Origin: Rufibacter roseolus
GTDB lineage: Bacteria > Bacteroidota > Bacteroidia > Cytophagales > Hymenobacteraceae
Direction of reading: 5' to 3'
Assembly: GCF_017916365.1 (NCBI RefSeq)
Contig: NZ_JAFMSU010000001.1
Coordinates: 1,364,001 to 1,428,000 of the forward strand
DNA length: 64,000 bases
In this document: piece by piece, positions 35,936 to 45,876 of the stretch
How positions within the stretch are numbered: the stretch's first letter is position 1
How the letters are laid out: the number at the start of each line of letters is the position of its first letter
Made by a program: the position numbers and the translations under genes
The notes under the pieces: generated by a model
The model's input: only the letters and a program-made list of their open reading frames with translations
Databases searched by the model: none
Told to the model about the DNA's origin: nothing

Positions 35936-36427
35936 ATGAAAACAACTCAATCTCTCCTCCTGGGCATAATGCTGATGCTGGCAGGCTGTAACCCGAAGCT
36001 TACGGCGCCTTCACTGGATTATTTGCCCCAAGCGCTTTTGCCCGCTTTTGAGCAAAACGGCCTTAAAACGCAGTACACCCTCAACCCCGCGCTCAATCCT
36101 TTCTACCTTCAGGGGAATTTTGACGGAGACGCTGCGGAAGACTACGCGGTGTTCCTGCAAAACAAACGCACCCAGAAACCTGCCGTTTCCTTCCTGTTGG
36201 GGACAGACCCAGTCAAGGCGATGGTAGTGGAGGAAGGGCAGTGGCCTGCCTTAAGGAGCTTTATGGAGGTCGCCTTTTGGAAAACCACATCTCATTTTCC
36301 GGCGGGGGCAGGATCAGTTTTACCGGGCATCAAGGGAAGCGGGATTGTACTGGGGCTACGGAAGCCTGAGGAGGTCCGGTGGATTTACTGGAATGGCCAG
36401 CAGTGGCAGTGCATCAATCCAGAGTGA
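35936..36427 (+). CDS. Small lipoprotein of unknown function
   Basis: A 163-residue lipoprotein with lipobox Cys18 (MLMLAGC). The mature part contains an acidic FQGNFDGDAAEDYAVFLQNKRT-like stretch (LQGNFDGDAAEDYAVFL), reminiscent of single FG-GAP/VCBS-type calcium loops, and a C-terminal WIYWNGQQWQCINPE. No enzyme motif is recognised. It is flanked by terminators on both sides and is therefore probably a single-gene unit. Confidence 0.75.
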   Translation: MKTTQSLLLGIMLMLAGCNPKLTAPSLDYLPQALLPAFEQNGLKTQYTLNPALNPFYLQGNFDGDAAEDYAVFLQNKRTQKPAVSFLLGTDPVKAMVVEEGQWPALRSFMEVAFWKTTSHFPAGAGSVLPGIKGSGIVLGLRKPEEVRWIYWNGQQWQCINPE

Positions 36428-36442
36428 AAGCCTAATAAAGAC

Positions 36443-36474
36443 AAAAGCCCCACCTGCAGGCAGGTGGGGCTTTT
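36443..36474. terminator. Bidirectional terminator between convergent genes
   Basis: A perfect stem, AAAAGCCCCACCTGC with its complement ending in GGTGGGGCTTTT (36443-36474), has A residues on one side and T residues on the other. It serves the lipoprotein gene on the plus strand and the M1 peptidase gene on the minus strand. Confidence 0.93.
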
Positions 36475-36528
36475 GATGGATGGCTGTTTAGAGCCTGCTT
36501 TCAGGGAAACGGGCCAGAAACCGTTGAC

Positions 36529-38862
36529 TTAGTTTCCGCCTTGCGAACGGGGAGCCGCTTGGCGTTGGGTCTGCTGCTGCAACGGGTTAGGCGTGATGCC
36601 GCGTGGCTGTTCTTTGAACAGCTCAAAACGGCTTGGCTGCGGACGCTGTGGATACGAGTTGTTGTTCATGTCGATGTCGGCGGTTTCCTGGAAAGGATCC
36701 AGCATGAAGCTGGCCACCGGTTTCTCGGTCACGAACACTTTAGTGATCTCTTTCTCGTCGTAGCGCCAGATCTCCGCGGGGATGCGCACAATCTCGGAAG
36801 TGCCATCCTGGTAGGTCATTTGCATCACCACTGGCATTACCAGCCCACCGTTGTTCCGGATGCCTACTTCGTAGAAGTTCAGGCCTTTCTGCAATAGGGC
36901 CCGCTCTTCAGGAGCCAAAGACTGCAGGTATTTCTGATACTGCGCTTTGCTTTCCTCGGTCACGGCCAAGGGGTCATAGGTGTTGTAGAAATCCTTCAGC
37001 TCTGGTTTGGTGTCTACCAGGGTCTTCTGGATGTCCTGCAGGTTGCGCTGTTGCGACAGGCTCTTAGGCGCGGCGTTGATCTCGGCGCGGCGTTTGGCGT
37101 TCTCCACCTCGGGGTTGCGGGTGTCTACAGAGTACCATTTTACGCCGGTGAGTTCCTGCTCTACGTGGTCGGTGGTGTAGAACCAGCCTCTCCAGAACCA
37201 GTCCAGGTCGGTGCCCGAGGCATCTTCCATGGATCTAAAGAAGTCTGCTGGCATGGGGTGTTTGAAAGCCCAGCGGCGGCAATATTCTTTGAAGGCGTAA
37301 TCAAACAGCTTGCGGCCCATCACGGTCTCGCGCAGGATATTCAAGGCGGTGGCCGGTTTGCCGTAGGCGTTGTTTCCTAACTGCGTGATGGACTCAGAGT
37401 TGGTCATGATGGGCTGCTGCATGCTTTTGTCCATCTTCATGTAGGTCACCATGTTTCTTGGCTCGCCACGGCTGGAAGGGTAATCACGCTGCCATTCCTG
37501 CTCGGTCAAATACTGCACAAAGGTGTTCAGGCCTTCGTCCATCCAGGTCCACTGACGCTCATCAGAGTTGATGATCATCGGGAAGAAGTTGTGTCCCACT
37601 TCGTGGATGATCACGGAGATCATGCCGTACTTGGTGCGCTCCGTGTAAGAGCCGTCTTTCTCCGGACGACCGCCGTTGAAGGAAATCATCGGATACTCCA
37701 TCCCGCCCACGGCGCCGTGCACCGAGATGGCCACTGGATACGGGTAGTCAATGGTGAATTTGGAGTAGGTTTTGATGGTGTGCGCTACAACCTCGGTGGA
37801 ATACTGGCCCCACAATGGATTTCCTTCCTTGGGGTAATAGCTCATGGCCAGCGTGTTTTTACCGGCGTAGTTCACGTTCATGGCATCCCAGATGAACTTA
37901 CGGCTAGAGGCCCAGGCGAAATCGCGCACATCTTTGGCCACGAACGTCCAGGTCTTTTTGCCTTTGGCTTTGTTTTTCTCGGCTTTCAGGGCTTCCTCCG
38001 GCGTCACAATCAAAACAGGCTTATTGGCTTTCTTGGCCTGGGCCAGGCGGCTGCGTTGCGCAGAGGTTAAAACATCTTCGTTCTGCAACTCGCCGGTAGA
38101 GGCTACCACGTGGTCTGAAGGTACGGTGAGGCTCACTTTGTAGTCCCCGAACGGCAGGGCGAACTCGCCGGTGCCCAGGAACTGCTTGTGCTGCCAGCCA
38201 TTCACATCGTCATACACAGCCATGCGCGGGAACCATTGGGCCATCTGGTACTCGTAGTTGCCGTCCTCGGGGAAGAACTCGTAACCGCCGCGACCGCCTT
38301 GTTTTTTCTGGTCGTTGATGAGGTTGGTCCAGTCAATGCTGAACTTCACGCTCTGCTTGGGTTTCAAAGGCTGGGGCAGGTCAATGCGCATCATGGTGAA
38401 GTTGATGGTGTAGGGCAGGGCTTTGCCGTTCGCATCTTTCACCGATTTGATTTTGTAACCGCCGTCAAACGTCTGCTCGGCCAAAGCCTCGGCCACGCCA
38501 AAGGTAGGCTTGTCCGGGATCTTGTTCGTGCGGGTGAGGTTGGTCATGGAATTCTTCTCGAAGATGTTCTGGTCCAGCTGTACCCACAGGTAGGTCAGGA
38601 CATCGGGCGAGAGGTTGGTGTAGGTGATAGTCTCCGAGCCGGTGAGCGATTGGTTGTCATCGTTCAGCTCGGCTTTGATGTTGTAGTCGGCGCGCTGTTG
38701 CCAGTACTCGTGGCCCGGGGCGCCGGAAGCGGTACGGTAGGTATTGGGGGTAGGCAATTCCTGCGCCAGTTGCCTGAACTTGGACTTGTCAATGTTTTCC
38801 TGCGCCAGAACCGGTGCTGCCAAACCTAGGAGCAGCCCGGAGGCGAGTAAGAATTGTTTCAT
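36529..38862 (-). CDS. M1-family zinc metallopeptidase, secreted
   Basis: A 777-residue exported aminopeptidase-like protein with signal peptide MKQFLLASGLLLGLAAPVLAQ. The zinc site is complete: HEVGH (His420, Glu421, His424) with the third ligand Glu443 in WMDEGLNTF, 19 residues after the second histidine. A GGMEYPM substrate-binding motif precedes it, as in M1 enzymes (GxMEN-like). The C-terminal ~200 residues are beta and helical repeats ending in a Pro/Gln-rich tail (PQRPQPSRFELFKEQPRGITPNPLQQQTQRQ). It probably trims peptides in the periplasm or on the surface. Confidence 0.93.
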   Translation of the reverse strand: MKQFLLASGLLLGLAAPVLAQENIDKSKFRQLAQELPTPNTYRTASGAPGHEYWQQRADYNIKAELNDDNQSLTGSETITYTNLSPDVLTYLWVQLDQNIFEKNSMTNLTRTNKIPDKPTFGVAEALAEQTFDGGYKIKSVKDANGKALPYTINFTMMRIDLPQPLKPKQSVKFSIDWTNLINDQKKQGGRGGYEFFPEDGNYEYQMAQWFPRMAVYDDVNGWQHKQFLGTGEFALPFGDYKVSLTVPSDHVVASTGELQNEDVLTSAQRSRLAQAKKANKPVLIVTPEEALKAEKNKAKGKKTWTFVAKDVRDFAWASSRKFIWDAMNVNYAGKNTLAMSYYPKEGNPLWGQYSTEVVAHTIKTYSKFTIDYPYPVAISVHGAVGGMEYPMISFNGGRPEKDGSYTERTKYGMISVIIHEVGHNFFPMIINSDERQWTWMDEGLNTFVQYLTEQEWQRDYPSSRGEPRNMVTYMKMDKSMQQPIMTNSESITQLGNNAYGKPATALNILRETVMGRKLFDYAFKEYCRRWAFKHPMPADFFRSMEDASGTDLDWFWRGWFYTTDHVEQELTGVKWYSVDTRNPEVENAKRRAEINAAPKSLSQQRNLQDIQKTLVDTKPELKDFYNTYDPLAVTEESKAQYQKYLQSLAPEERALLQKGLNFYEVGIRNNGGLVMPVVMQMTYQDGTSEIVRIPAEIWRYDEKEITKVFVTEKPVASFMLDPFQETADIDMNNNSYPQRPQPSRFELFKEQPRGITPNPLQQQTQRQAAPRSQGGN

Positions 38863-38944
38863 TTAGTGTTGAAGGTTGTGTTTGTTGGATTGTGAGAAAA
38901 AGCAAATTGGGCAAATAAAGGCAAAGAAAAAAGCAGACGTGCTC

Positions 38945-39568
38945 TTATTTAGACATTTGGGGAAGATCCTCGCCAAAGTGCTTCCTGATATCCTGCCGCA
39001 AAACCTTCATGAGCCGGAAGATGGCAGACCCAATAGGGACCGTGATCACGCCCAGCAACAGGTGCTTGTATTGCCCCGAATAGAAGAAAAGAAAGGGAAC
39101 CAACATAAAGGTGAAGCCCGTGAGAAAGCCAAGGAAAAGCACCAGGTAGCTGCTGCCCCAGGCCAGGACGTACCACCACTTTTTCTTCATCTCCAGGGTG
39201 CGCTGCACGTACGCTTGGTGGTCTTTCTCGCGCTGGCGGCGGGCTCTTTCCCGCGCTACGGCCGCCCAGGCCAGGTACTCCTTAGGATCGGCGGGCGGAT
39301 CATAGACAAACTCGTATTTTTCCCAGTCAGACTGCTGTTTGGGTGGCGCTGTGTAAGAGTAGGAAGCGGAAGGTGCCGCCGCGGCTACCTCCTTGAAACG
39401 CTGCAGATACTCATACGCCGACTGGATGCGCATGAACATGGCCGGCGCCTCAGGGTCTTTGTTTCTGTCTGGGTGGTACTGCAAGACCAGTTGCCGGTAG
39501 GCATGCCTTACCTGGGGCATCTCAGCGCCAAAAGGGACTCCTAATACGCGGTAAGACTCGGTCAGCAT
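38945..39568 (-). CDS. J-domain (DnaJ-like) membrane protein
   Basis: A 207-residue protein with an N-terminal J domain (residues 3-60) including the HPD motif at 32-34 (QYHPDRNKDPE), which stimulates Hsp70 ATPase. A charged linker follows, then two membrane segments at the C-terminus (WWYVLAWGSSYLVLFLGFLTGFTFMLVPFLFFYSG and a second near HLLLGVITVPIGSAI). It lacks the zinc-finger and C-terminal domains of true DnaJ, so it is a membrane-tethered type III J protein. Partner and client are unknown. Confidence 0.88.
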   Translation of the reverse strand: MLTESYRVLGVPFGAEMPQVRHAYRQLVLQYHPDRNKDPEAPAMFMRIQSAYEYLQRFKEVAAAAPSASYSYTAPPKQQSDWEKYEFVYDPPADPKEYLAWAAVARERARRQREKDHQAYVQRTLEMKKKWWYVLAWGSSYLVLFLGFLTGFTFMLVPFLFFYSGQYKHLLLGVITVPIGSAIFRLMKVLRQDIRKHFGEDLPQMSK

Positions 39569-39622
39569 GGGTGCGGCTTATAAAACAGGAAAGCAGGGGC
39601 GCTCCTGATTTATACTTGTTTT

Positions 39623-40225
39623 TCAGAAAATGGCTGAAAAATCCTGGTTTAAAATTAACATAAGGGCAATAGCCCCGGCTGCGCTGCTGATGCCCAACGC
39701 CCAGTCGCGTTTCTGGATCGGTAAGGCCCTGGTGAGGAGGAAATTAAGGATGAGTACAATCAGGACAATCAGCAACTGACCTATCTCAATGCCCACGTTG
39801 AAGGCCAATAATTCCAGCACAATGTTCTGCCCCTGGCCCAGCAGAGATTTGAGGTAATTGGAGAAGCCCATGCCGTGGATGAGCCCGAAGAAAACGGCGA
39901 ACGCGTTGTTCAATGACCAGACCGCGCCGCCTTTCTTTTTAACCTTGCCCAACTGGGTGAAATTGTACAAACACGTGAGCAGGATGGTGATAGGGATAAG
40001 CAGTTCTATGAGTGCGGTATTGAACTTTATCAGGTTAAGGGTAGACAAAGCCAGCGTAATGGAATGCCCAATGGTGAAGCTGGTGACCAGGGCCAAAATG
40101 CGGCGCCACTCACTGCCAGAATACATGGCGCACATGGCCAGCACAAACACCATGTGGTCATACGCCTGAAGGTTGAAAATGTGGTGAAAGCCTAATTGAA
40201 GGTAGGTGAAGAAGACGGATGACAC
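39623..40225 (-). CDS. HupE/UreJ-family membrane protein
   Basis: A 200-residue protein with about six membrane helices. The motifs LGFHHIFNLQAYDHMVFVLAM, TSFTIGHSITLALS and FGLIHGMGFSNYL, with conserved histidines in the helices, match the HupE/UreJ group. Some members are thought to move nickel or cobalt for hydrogenase or urease, but many Bacteroidota copies lie alone and their cargo is unknown. No urease or hydrogenase gene is present in this window. Confidence 0.85.
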   Translation of the reverse strand: MSSVFFTYLQLGFHHIFNLQAYDHMVFVLAMCAMYSGSEWRRILALVTSFTIGHSITLALSTLNLIKFNTALIELLIPITILLTCLYNFTQLGKVKKKGGAVWSLNNAFAVFFGLIHGMGFSNYLKSLLGQGQNIVLELLAFNVGIEIGQLLIVLIVLILNFLLTRALPIQKRDWALGISSAAGAIALMLILNQDFSAIF

Positions 40226-40663
40226 TTTTGTTTGCTGTATTAAAATGGTGTTAGTCAGGCAAGATTAGAAAAAAGCCTCAGGGATGCAAGTTCTGTGGGT
40301 GATGAGGGAGCAGGTGAAGGTGAGTTTCTGGTTCCTGCCTGTTTTAGAAAATACATGCCGAAAACGTAGCGGCGTTACACCGTAACGCCGTGTGGCCACA
40401 GGGCAATACCGCTGCCAATAACCTGAATTGTGCTTTAGGATTAAATAGACAAATATCTTTGGCGTGGTAAGGCTTCTGGGGAAAGGAAGCCAACGGCTGC
40501 GTATGACCACGGCGTTACGGTGTAACGCCGCTACATAAATGGTTTAAGGGCTGTTTTCTCATAATCTGCCCTGAATCTGGGTGGCCATCATTTTGAATGA
40601 GTAATAAAAAAAGGCGCCGGAGAATTGCTTCCCGACGCCTTCACTTCAACTTAAAACAACGGA
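40226..40663. other. Intergenic stretch with paired REP-like palindromes
   Basis: No gene was found. The stretch holds a CTGTTTT-type hairpin remnant near 40339 and the inverted pair of 27-bp palindromes at 40366-40392 and 40508-40534 (listed separately). Confidence 0.65.
40366..40534. repeat. REPIN-like inverted pair of 27-bp palindromic units
   Basis: The 27 bases at 40366-40392 and those at 40508-40534 are exact reverse complements. Each unit begins or ends with GTAGC and contains its own palindrome (GGCGTTAC, 3 bases, GTAACGCC). Two palindromic units in opposite orientation separated by about 115 bases resemble the REP/REPIN layout. Confidence 0.75.
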
Positions 40664-43282
40664 TTATCTATCAATGGGCAGATCAATGTCCACGTTGATG
40701 AACTTGATCTCGCCGTCTTCCAGCACCGCTTCCACTACCGCGTCTTTCCGGATGTCACCAGACAGGATCGCTTTGGACAGCTCGTTCAGGATGCGGCGTT
40801 GCAGCACACGTTTCAGCGGACGGGCCCCGAACTGCGGATCGTAACCTTCTCGGCCCAGGAAGTCCAGTACCTCTTCGGTTGCTTCCAGACGGATACCGCT
40901 GTCTTCCAGACGCTCCTGGATGTGGCGGAACTGGATGTCCACAATCTTCCGGATCTCTCTGGAGCTCAACGGACGGAACATGATCAGCTCATCAATCCTA
41001 TTGAGGAACTCAGGCCGAAGCGTTTTCTTCAGCACCTCAAAGACCTCGTCACGGGTCCGGTCAATGGTAGGTTCCGGGTTCAGTTCGTCCAGATCCTGGA
41101 AGTTTTCCTGGATGATGTTCGCGCCTATGTTGGAGGTCATGATGATGATGGTGTTCTTGAAATTCGCCACCCGGCCTTTGTTATCGGTCAGACGACCATC
41201 ATCCAACACCTGCAGCAGGATGTTGAATACATCCGGGTGCGCTTTCTCAATCTCGTCCAGCAAGATTACAGAGTACGGCTTCCGGCGAACGGCTTCGGTC
41301 AGCTGACCACCTTCATCGTAACCCACGTATCCCGGAGGCGCTCCCACCAGACGACTCACGGCGTGGCGTTCCTGGTACTCACTCATGTCAATCCGCACCA
41401 TGGCGTTCTCGTCATTGAACAGGAAGTCGGCCAAGGCTTTGGCGAGCTCGGTTTTACCCACCCCGGTAGTACCCAGGAAGATAAACGATCCGATGGGGCG
41501 TTTAGGGTCCTGCAACCCAGCCCGGCTTCGGCGCACGGCATCAGAAATGGCGGCAATGGCTTCTTCCTGACCAGCCACGCGGCGGCCCAGTTCTTCTTCC
41601 AGGTGCAACAGTTTCTCACGGTCGCTTTGCAGCATTTTGTTTACCGGCACGCCGGTCCACTTGGCTACCACTTCGGCGATGTCCTCGGAGGTGACTTCTT
41701 CCTGCAGCATGTGGTCGCCGTCTTGTTGCTGTTTCACCTGCTCTTGCAGTTCGCGCAGTTTGGCTTCGGCTTCCTGAATCTTACCATAGCGCAGCTCAGC
41801 CACTCTACCGTAGTCACCGGCGCGTTCAGCGTGCTCGGCCTCCAGACGGAATTGCTCAATGGCCTCTTTCTGTTTCTGGATGCCTTCAATGACCTGTTTT
41901 TCGCTCTGCCACTTGGCGCGCAAGGCGTCACGGGTTTCGCTCAAATCAGCGATTTCCTTGGAAAGCAGGTTCTCTTTCTCTTTATCATTCTCGCGGCGGA
42001 TGGCTTCACGCTCAATCTCCAACTGCATGATCTTACGCTGTACCTCGTCCAGCTCTACCGGCAAAGAGTCAATCTCGATGCGCAGTTTAGAGGCAGCCTC
42101 ATCAATCAAGTCAATGGCTTTGTCTGGCAGGAAACGGTCAGAGATGTAACGGCTGGATAATTCTACCGCGGCAATGATCGCATCGTCCTTGATGCGCACC
42201 CCGTGGTGCAGCTCGTATTTCTCCTTGATCCCGCGCAGAATGGAAATCGCATCCGGGATGCTTGGCTCATCCACGGTCACAGCTTGGAAGCGGCGCTCCA
42301 TCGCTTTGTCTTTCTCAAAGTACTTTTGGTACTCTTTTAAAGTAGTGGCACCAATGGCATGCAACTCACCACGGGCCAAAGCTGGTTTCAAGAGGTTGGC
42401 GGCATCCATGGCGCTGTCGCCACCGGCACCGGCCCCAATCAAGGTGTGGATCTCGTCAATGAAGAGCACGATTTCGCCTTCAGAGTCTACCACTTCTTTG
42501 ATCACCGCTTTCAGGCGCTCCTCAAACTCACCTTTGTATTTGGCACCCGCTACCAACAGACCCATATCCAGGCTCATGATGGTTTTGGTTTTCAGGTTCT
42601 CGGGCACGTCACCAGACACAATGCGCTGGGCCAGGCCTTCCACAATGGCGGTTTTACCCACGCCCGGCTCACCCAGCAGAATAGGGTTGTTTTTGGTACG
42701 GCGGCTCAGAATCTGCAGCACCCTGCGGATCTCTTCGTCACGGCCAATCACCGGGTCAATCTTGCCCAGACGCGCCTGCTCGTTCAAATCAATGGCGTAG
42801 CGCTTAAGGGAGTTGTATTTCGCCTCGGCGTTCTGGTCGGTTACCTTAGAGTCACCACGCAGTTCTTTGATGGCGGCTTTCAGGCCTTTCTCGGTGATAC
42901 CCGCGTCTTTCATGAGCGTGGCCACCCGGTCTCTACCAGCCAGCAAGCCCAGGAGCAAGTGTTCAATGGCGACGTACTCATCGTCAAATTCCTTCAGGTA
43001 TGAATTGGCTTTCTGCAGTGCAGCGGCCGCATCATTGCCCAGGTACGGACTGCCCCCGCTCACTTTAGGGTAAGCGTTCACAATCTCGTCCAGACGCGTG
43101 TTGAATTGGTTCACGTTTACGCCCAGTTTCTTCAGGTAGAAACCGGTCACGTTCTCGTCGGTCTGCAGGATGCCCTTCAGCAAGTGCCCCGTCTCGATGG
43201 CCTGCTGCTGGTTGCCGCCGGCAATCTCGGTCGCCTTCTGCACGGCTTCCTGCGATTTGATGGTATAGTTGTTAAAGTTCAT
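40664..43282 (-). CDS. clpB: ClpB ATP-dependent protein disaggregase
   Basis: An 872-residue Hsp100 chaperone that pulls aggregated proteins apart with DnaK. Domains: Clp N-domain ~1-145; first AAA+ with Walker A GEPGVGKT (204-211) and Walker [15 protein letters not shown]; the coiled-coil middle domain ~410-530 that separates ClpB from ClpA/ClpC; second AAA+ with Walker A GTTGVGKT (~608) and Walker [16 protein letters not shown]-terminal D2-small domain. Length is normal for ClpB. Large open frames on the opposite strand within it are by-products of codon bias. No CIRCE-like operator was recognised upstream. Confidence 0.98.
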   Translation of the reverse strand: MNFNNYTIKSQEAVQKATEIAGGNQQQAIETGHLLKGILQTDENVTGFYLKKLGVNVNQFNTRLDEIVNAYPKVSGGSPYLGNDAAAALQKANSYLKEFDDEYVAIEHLLLGLLAGRDRVATLMKDAGITEKGLKAAIKELRGDSKVTDQNAEAKYNSLKRYAIDLNEQARLGKIDPVIGRDEEIRRVLQILSRRTKNNPILLGEPGVGKTAIVEGLAQRIVSGDVPENLKTKTIMSLDMGLLVAGAKYKGEFEERLKAVIKEVVDSEGEIVLFIDEIHTLIGAGAGGDSAMDAANLLKPALARGELHAIGATTLKEYQKYFEKDKAMERRFQAVTVDEPSIPDAISILRGIKEKYELHHGVRIKDDAIIAAVELSSRYISDRFLPDKAIDLIDEAASKLRIEIDSLPVELDEVQRKIMQLEIEREAIRRENDKEKENLLSKEIADLSETRDALRAKWQSEKQVIEGIQKQKEAIEQFRLEAEHAERAGDYGRVAELRYGKIQEAEAKLRELQEQVKQQQDGDHMLQEEVTSEDIAEVVAKWTGVPVNKMLQSDREKLLHLEEELGRRVAGQEEAIAAISDAVRRSRAGLQDPKRPIGSFIFLGTTGVGKTELAKALADFLFNDENAMVRIDMSEYQERHAVSRLVGAPPGYVGYDEGGQLTEAVRRKPYSVILLDEIEKAHPDVFNILLQVLDDGRLTDNKGRVANFKNTIIIMTSNIGANIIQENFQDLDELNPEPTIDRTRDEVFEVLKKTLRPEFLNRIDELIMFRPLSSREIRKIVDIQFRHIQERLEDSGIRLEATEEVLDFLGREGYDPQFGARPLKRVLQRRILNELSKAILSGDIRKDAVVEAVLEDGEIKFINVDIDLPIDR

Positions 43283-43348
43283 AGCGCTATCTAAGTCTTT
43301 CCGTAGTTTCTAAGTTTGTTATGACGATAGTAGCAAATGAGGTGCCTA

Positions 43349-43390
43349 CCCGTTTTTGGCCTGTTTTCCGGAAAAAGTGGCAGAAACGGG
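43349..43390. repeat. CTGTTTT-family hairpin upstream of clpB
   Basis: CCCGTTT (43349-43355) and AAACGGG (43384-43390) enclose CTGTTTTCCGGAAAA, itself nearly palindromic. It is one member of a hairpin family found at a dozen places in the window. Confidence 0.6.
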
Positions 43391-43508
43391 AGGGTGTTTA
43401 TTTAACATAATGAGACAAAAAGTCTGCAAGTGGAACAAGCAGGTGGCATAGACGCTCGCAGGTCCTCCGGACGCTACGAGGTCTTTTGAGTAAGCGGTAT
43501 TGCGGAGG

Positions 43509-43773
43509 CAAACGTAGTTGAACCCACCCCTACCCCTCCTAGGAGGGGAGTTATCTGCTACTGTAAGGAGGAAATGAATTCTTAATGATTCCTTTAGCTT
43601 GGACTCAGATTTAAGGTCTTGGCTGCAAAACGATAGAGCAGAAATCCCCCATTATTAAGCAGAATATCTTTTGCGTTTTACCCCTAGTTATGGCAAAACA
43701 TCCTCAAACCGGAATGGCCCAATTCCCCTCCTGGGAGAGGGAGGGGTGGGTTCAAATGGGTTCAACTGCGTTT
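43509..43773. repeat. Inverted pair of CCCCTCC palindromic repeats
   Basis: The stretch 43509-43551 (AAACGTAGTTGAACCCACCC then the perfect palindrome CCCCTCCTAGGAGGGG at 43533-43548) recurs inverted and diverged at 43723-43773 (CCCCTCCTGGGAGAGG, then GGGTGGGTTCAA and GGTTCAACTGCG). The arms are ~43 and ~51 bases, about 170 bases apart. Confidence 0.65.
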
Positions 43774-43847
43774 CTAACCTCTTTTTCCCACAATCCCCTA
43801 AAAACACATTCCCTACTTAGGATTCAGAACTCAAGACTCAGAACTCA

Positions 43848-44405
43848 TTATGCCATCTGCCGCAGTTTCTGCAGCATCTCATACAGGAGGCGGTAGATTT
43901 CCCGCAGTTCAGAGATGTCCAGGATGGCTTCGTCTTTGGAGAAGGTAAGCACGGTCTCGGGGCCGGTCTCGTCGGCGTCTTCGTCTAGTTTCAGGCTGCA
44001 GTTCTTATGCTTCAGGAGCATGTCATGGATAGCGGGATCAGAGAGCAATGCTTTGAGGGTTTCCGGCTGGTTTGTCTTGATGATGAAGGCGTCGTCAATG
44101 TCTGGGTAACCCAGTTCAATGTCTTCCATCCCGAAGAACTTGCCTACTTCGTCCATCCAGCCTTGTTCATGTAAGGCAAACCGCAGGGAAACGTGCGCCG
44201 GCACGGGGGCCATGAATGTGGTGGACGAGATGCCGCTTTCAAAGCCGCCGCCTAGGTCAAGGTCGGTGTCAAAGTAAATCTGGGTGCCGTGCTGCTGCAG
44301 GAGCGCAGAATAGGATAACAACTCTTTCTGGCTGGCCATGTCATAGGCTACCAGGTGCCAAAGTTCTTCTTCAGAGGAGGCGGAAAAGGATTTGATTGTT
44401 TCCAT
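43848..44405 (-). CDS. Conserved hypothetical cytoplasmic protein
   Basis: A 185-residue acidic protein without signal peptide or membrane helix (METIKSFSASSEEELWHLVAYDMASQKELLSYSALL...). It contains an aromatic YFDTDLDLGGGFESG stretch and a C-terminal amphipathic helix (ILDISELREIYRLLYEMLQKLRQMA) that could mediate oligomerisation. Spacing and codon use match genuine genes of the region. I do not recognise the family and propose no function. Confidence 0.7.
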   Translation of the reverse strand: METIKSFSASSEEELWHLVAYDMASQKELLSYSALLQQHGTQIYFDTDLDLGGGFESGISSTTFMAPVPAHVSLRFALHEQGWMDEVGKFFGMEDIELGYPDIDDAFIIKTNQPETLKALLSDPAIHDMLLKHKNCSLKLDEDADETGPETVLTFSKDEAILDISELREIYRLLYEMLQKLRQMA

Positions 44406-45009
44406 AGAGTTTTAGGTTGGTGGACGCTGCCTGTAAAAGCCCGCGTTTTCACCGTAAGGACGTAAGTGGGGAGCTTCGGGTTGGCTACGGCGACGGGCAG
44501 GCTAAAAGGGCGGCCCTTGAAGTAAGCCAATAATTGCCGCAGATGCAAATGGTGCTGCGCTGTTTTTCAATGTGTTAAGTTCAGGTGCCCAGATTGTGAA
44601 AGTTTGCCGGCCCAGGTTTTCTTCAATACTTTGATTTGATCTGGTTTTCACCAGATAATCTACTCACAGGCTTTTTTGTTGCCTGTTTCCGGGTGACCCA
44701 AGAACCAAAGGGCGCCACAGGAAAGAGCCTTTCCCTAACAGGGAAAGGCTCTTTGGGGATCCAAAAAACAACGGCTATAGGGTACGCATCAGGCATTGGC
44801 TTGCAGAAAGCTTCAATGGCCTGGGGCACGGTATCTGTTCCTTCTTTAAAATTATAGTAGCAGTAAGAGGCTCTTAGAATATACTAGTGCCATTTGGGTT
44901 GGTTTGGGAAAATGGGGCAGATGAACGCAAATCCAGTACATATACAGACACATTGCTTACCAGATGCCGTATTTGCCGACCCTGCCTCCGTATTCTCTCA
45001 TGTACGGGT
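44406..45009. other. Gene-free stretch with a strong hairpin
   Basis: No gene is supported in these 604 bases. Short open frames (44636-44857 plus, 44874-45101 minus) have no recognisable family. The main structure is the hairpin at 44722-44754. Confidence 0.6.
44722..44754. terminator. Terminator-like hairpin downstream of nfi
   Basis: A perfect 15-bp inverted repeat, AAAGAGCCTTTCCCT and AGGGAAAGGCTCTTT, with a 3-base loop. It lies about 255 bases beyond the nfi stop on that gene's strand, without a long T run. Confidence 0.6.
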
Positions 45010-45687
45010 TTAAACCACCTCTTTCTTGTATACCTCGGCGTAGTGATCGGCCAGGCGGGTAGGCTCGGGCAGTTTGTGCTTGATAGCAGTCTGCAGGGCA
45101 ATGGTCGTGGCGGTTTCCAGGTCCATCAGGTGGCCCGGCGATACAAACACCGGCTTCACTTTGTCTTTGGTCCGGATCACGTTGCCGATGTGTTCCTGCC
45201 GGTGCAGGAGTGGGGTAATGCTGCCTTTCATGAGGGCAGGCTCCTCGTAGCGGCCGGTCAATACTTTCTTGGCCACGCCCATGGTAGGTTTGTTCAACAG
45301 TACGCCCAGTTGGCTGGCAATGCCTAGACGGCGCGGGTGCGCAATGCCGTGCCCGTCTACCATGATCAGGTCAGGGGTGTGCTGCAGCTTGCCGTAGGCC
45401 TTCACCAGATTAGGGGCCTCCCTAAATGCCAGGAAACCCGGAATGTAAGGCAGCTCCACCGGGCCGTAGTGCCACACGCTTTCCACCAGTTCCAACTCAG
45501 GGTAAGTCAGCACCACGAACACTGACAGAATATTCTCCCCGATGAAAGATGAATCACAGCCGGCCAGCAGCTTCAGGTCGAAGTCTGGTTTCTGCAGCAC
45601 CACCTGTTTCCGCAGCACTTCCTGCTGCTCGGTCAGGGTCTTAACAAGCTGGGGGTCTGGGGGAGGAAGGTGCGAGGGCCAGGCCAT
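45010..45687 (-). CDS. nfi: Endonuclease V (deoxyinosine 3' endonuclease)
   Basis: A 225-residue DNA repair enzyme that cuts near deoxyinosine. Family marks are the catalytic Asp in LLAGCDSSFIG, VELPYIPGFLAFREAP, PDLIMVDGHGIAHPRRLGIASQLGVLL and PTMGVAKKVLTG. The start at 45687 (MAWPSHLPPPDPQ) is chosen because the frame open upstream to 45822 passes through a dispersed CTGTTTT/AAAACAG hairpin and a degenerate repeat. It stands alone, with no obvious partner genes. Confidence 0.93.
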   Translation of the reverse strand: MAWPSHLPPPDPQLVKTLTEQQEVLRKQVVLQKPDFDLKLLAGCDSSFIGENILSVFVVLTYPELELVESVWHYGPVELPYIPGFLAFREAPNLVKAYGKLQHTPDLIMVDGHGIAHPRRLGIASQLGVLLNKPTMGVAKKVLTGRYEEPALMKGSITPLLHRQEHIGNVIRTKDKVKPVFVSPGHLMDLETATTIALQTAIKHKLPEPTRLADHYAEVYKKEVV

Positions 45688-45735
45688 ACGGAGAGTTCTG
45701 AATCTTGAGTTATGGGTCTTGGGTTTTGCGCGAAG

Positions 45736-45775
45736 CTGTTTTGAGGCTGATTTTAGAAAAGTTGGCCTAAAACAG
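45736..45775. repeat. CTGTTTT-family hairpin upstream of nfi
   Basis: CTGTTTT (45736-45742) and AAAACAG (45769-45775) form the outer stem around GGCTGATTTTAGAAAAGTTG. It lies within an apparent N-terminal extension of nfi, evidence that the extension is not coding. Confidence 0.55.
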
Positions 45776-45876
45776 ATTTGTTCCTGTCTCTTACGGTGGT
45801 TAGGCTGGCAAGATGCTTCCACTTGCGGTGAGTTTGTCTGAAAGCCAATTCGCTTTCATGATACTTGATACCAGAA

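Larger units (their letters stand above)
43283..43847. other. Intergenic stretch with two palindromic repeat families
   Basis: No gene was found between clpB and the gene ending at 43848. The stretch carries a CCCGTTT/AAACGGG hairpin at 43349-43390 and the CCCCTCC inverted pair at 43509-43773, and ends in a degenerate ACTCAAGACTCAGAACTC-type repeat near 43819. Confidence 0.65.

Noticed and set aside
40799..42160. 453-residue open frame antisense to clpB
   Set aside because: It lies entirely within the conserved clpB coding sequence and has no recognisable domain or ribosome-binding site.
45688..45822. N-terminal extension of endonuclease V
   Set aside because: It runs through a dispersed hairpin repeat, and known family members begin near the chosen ATG.
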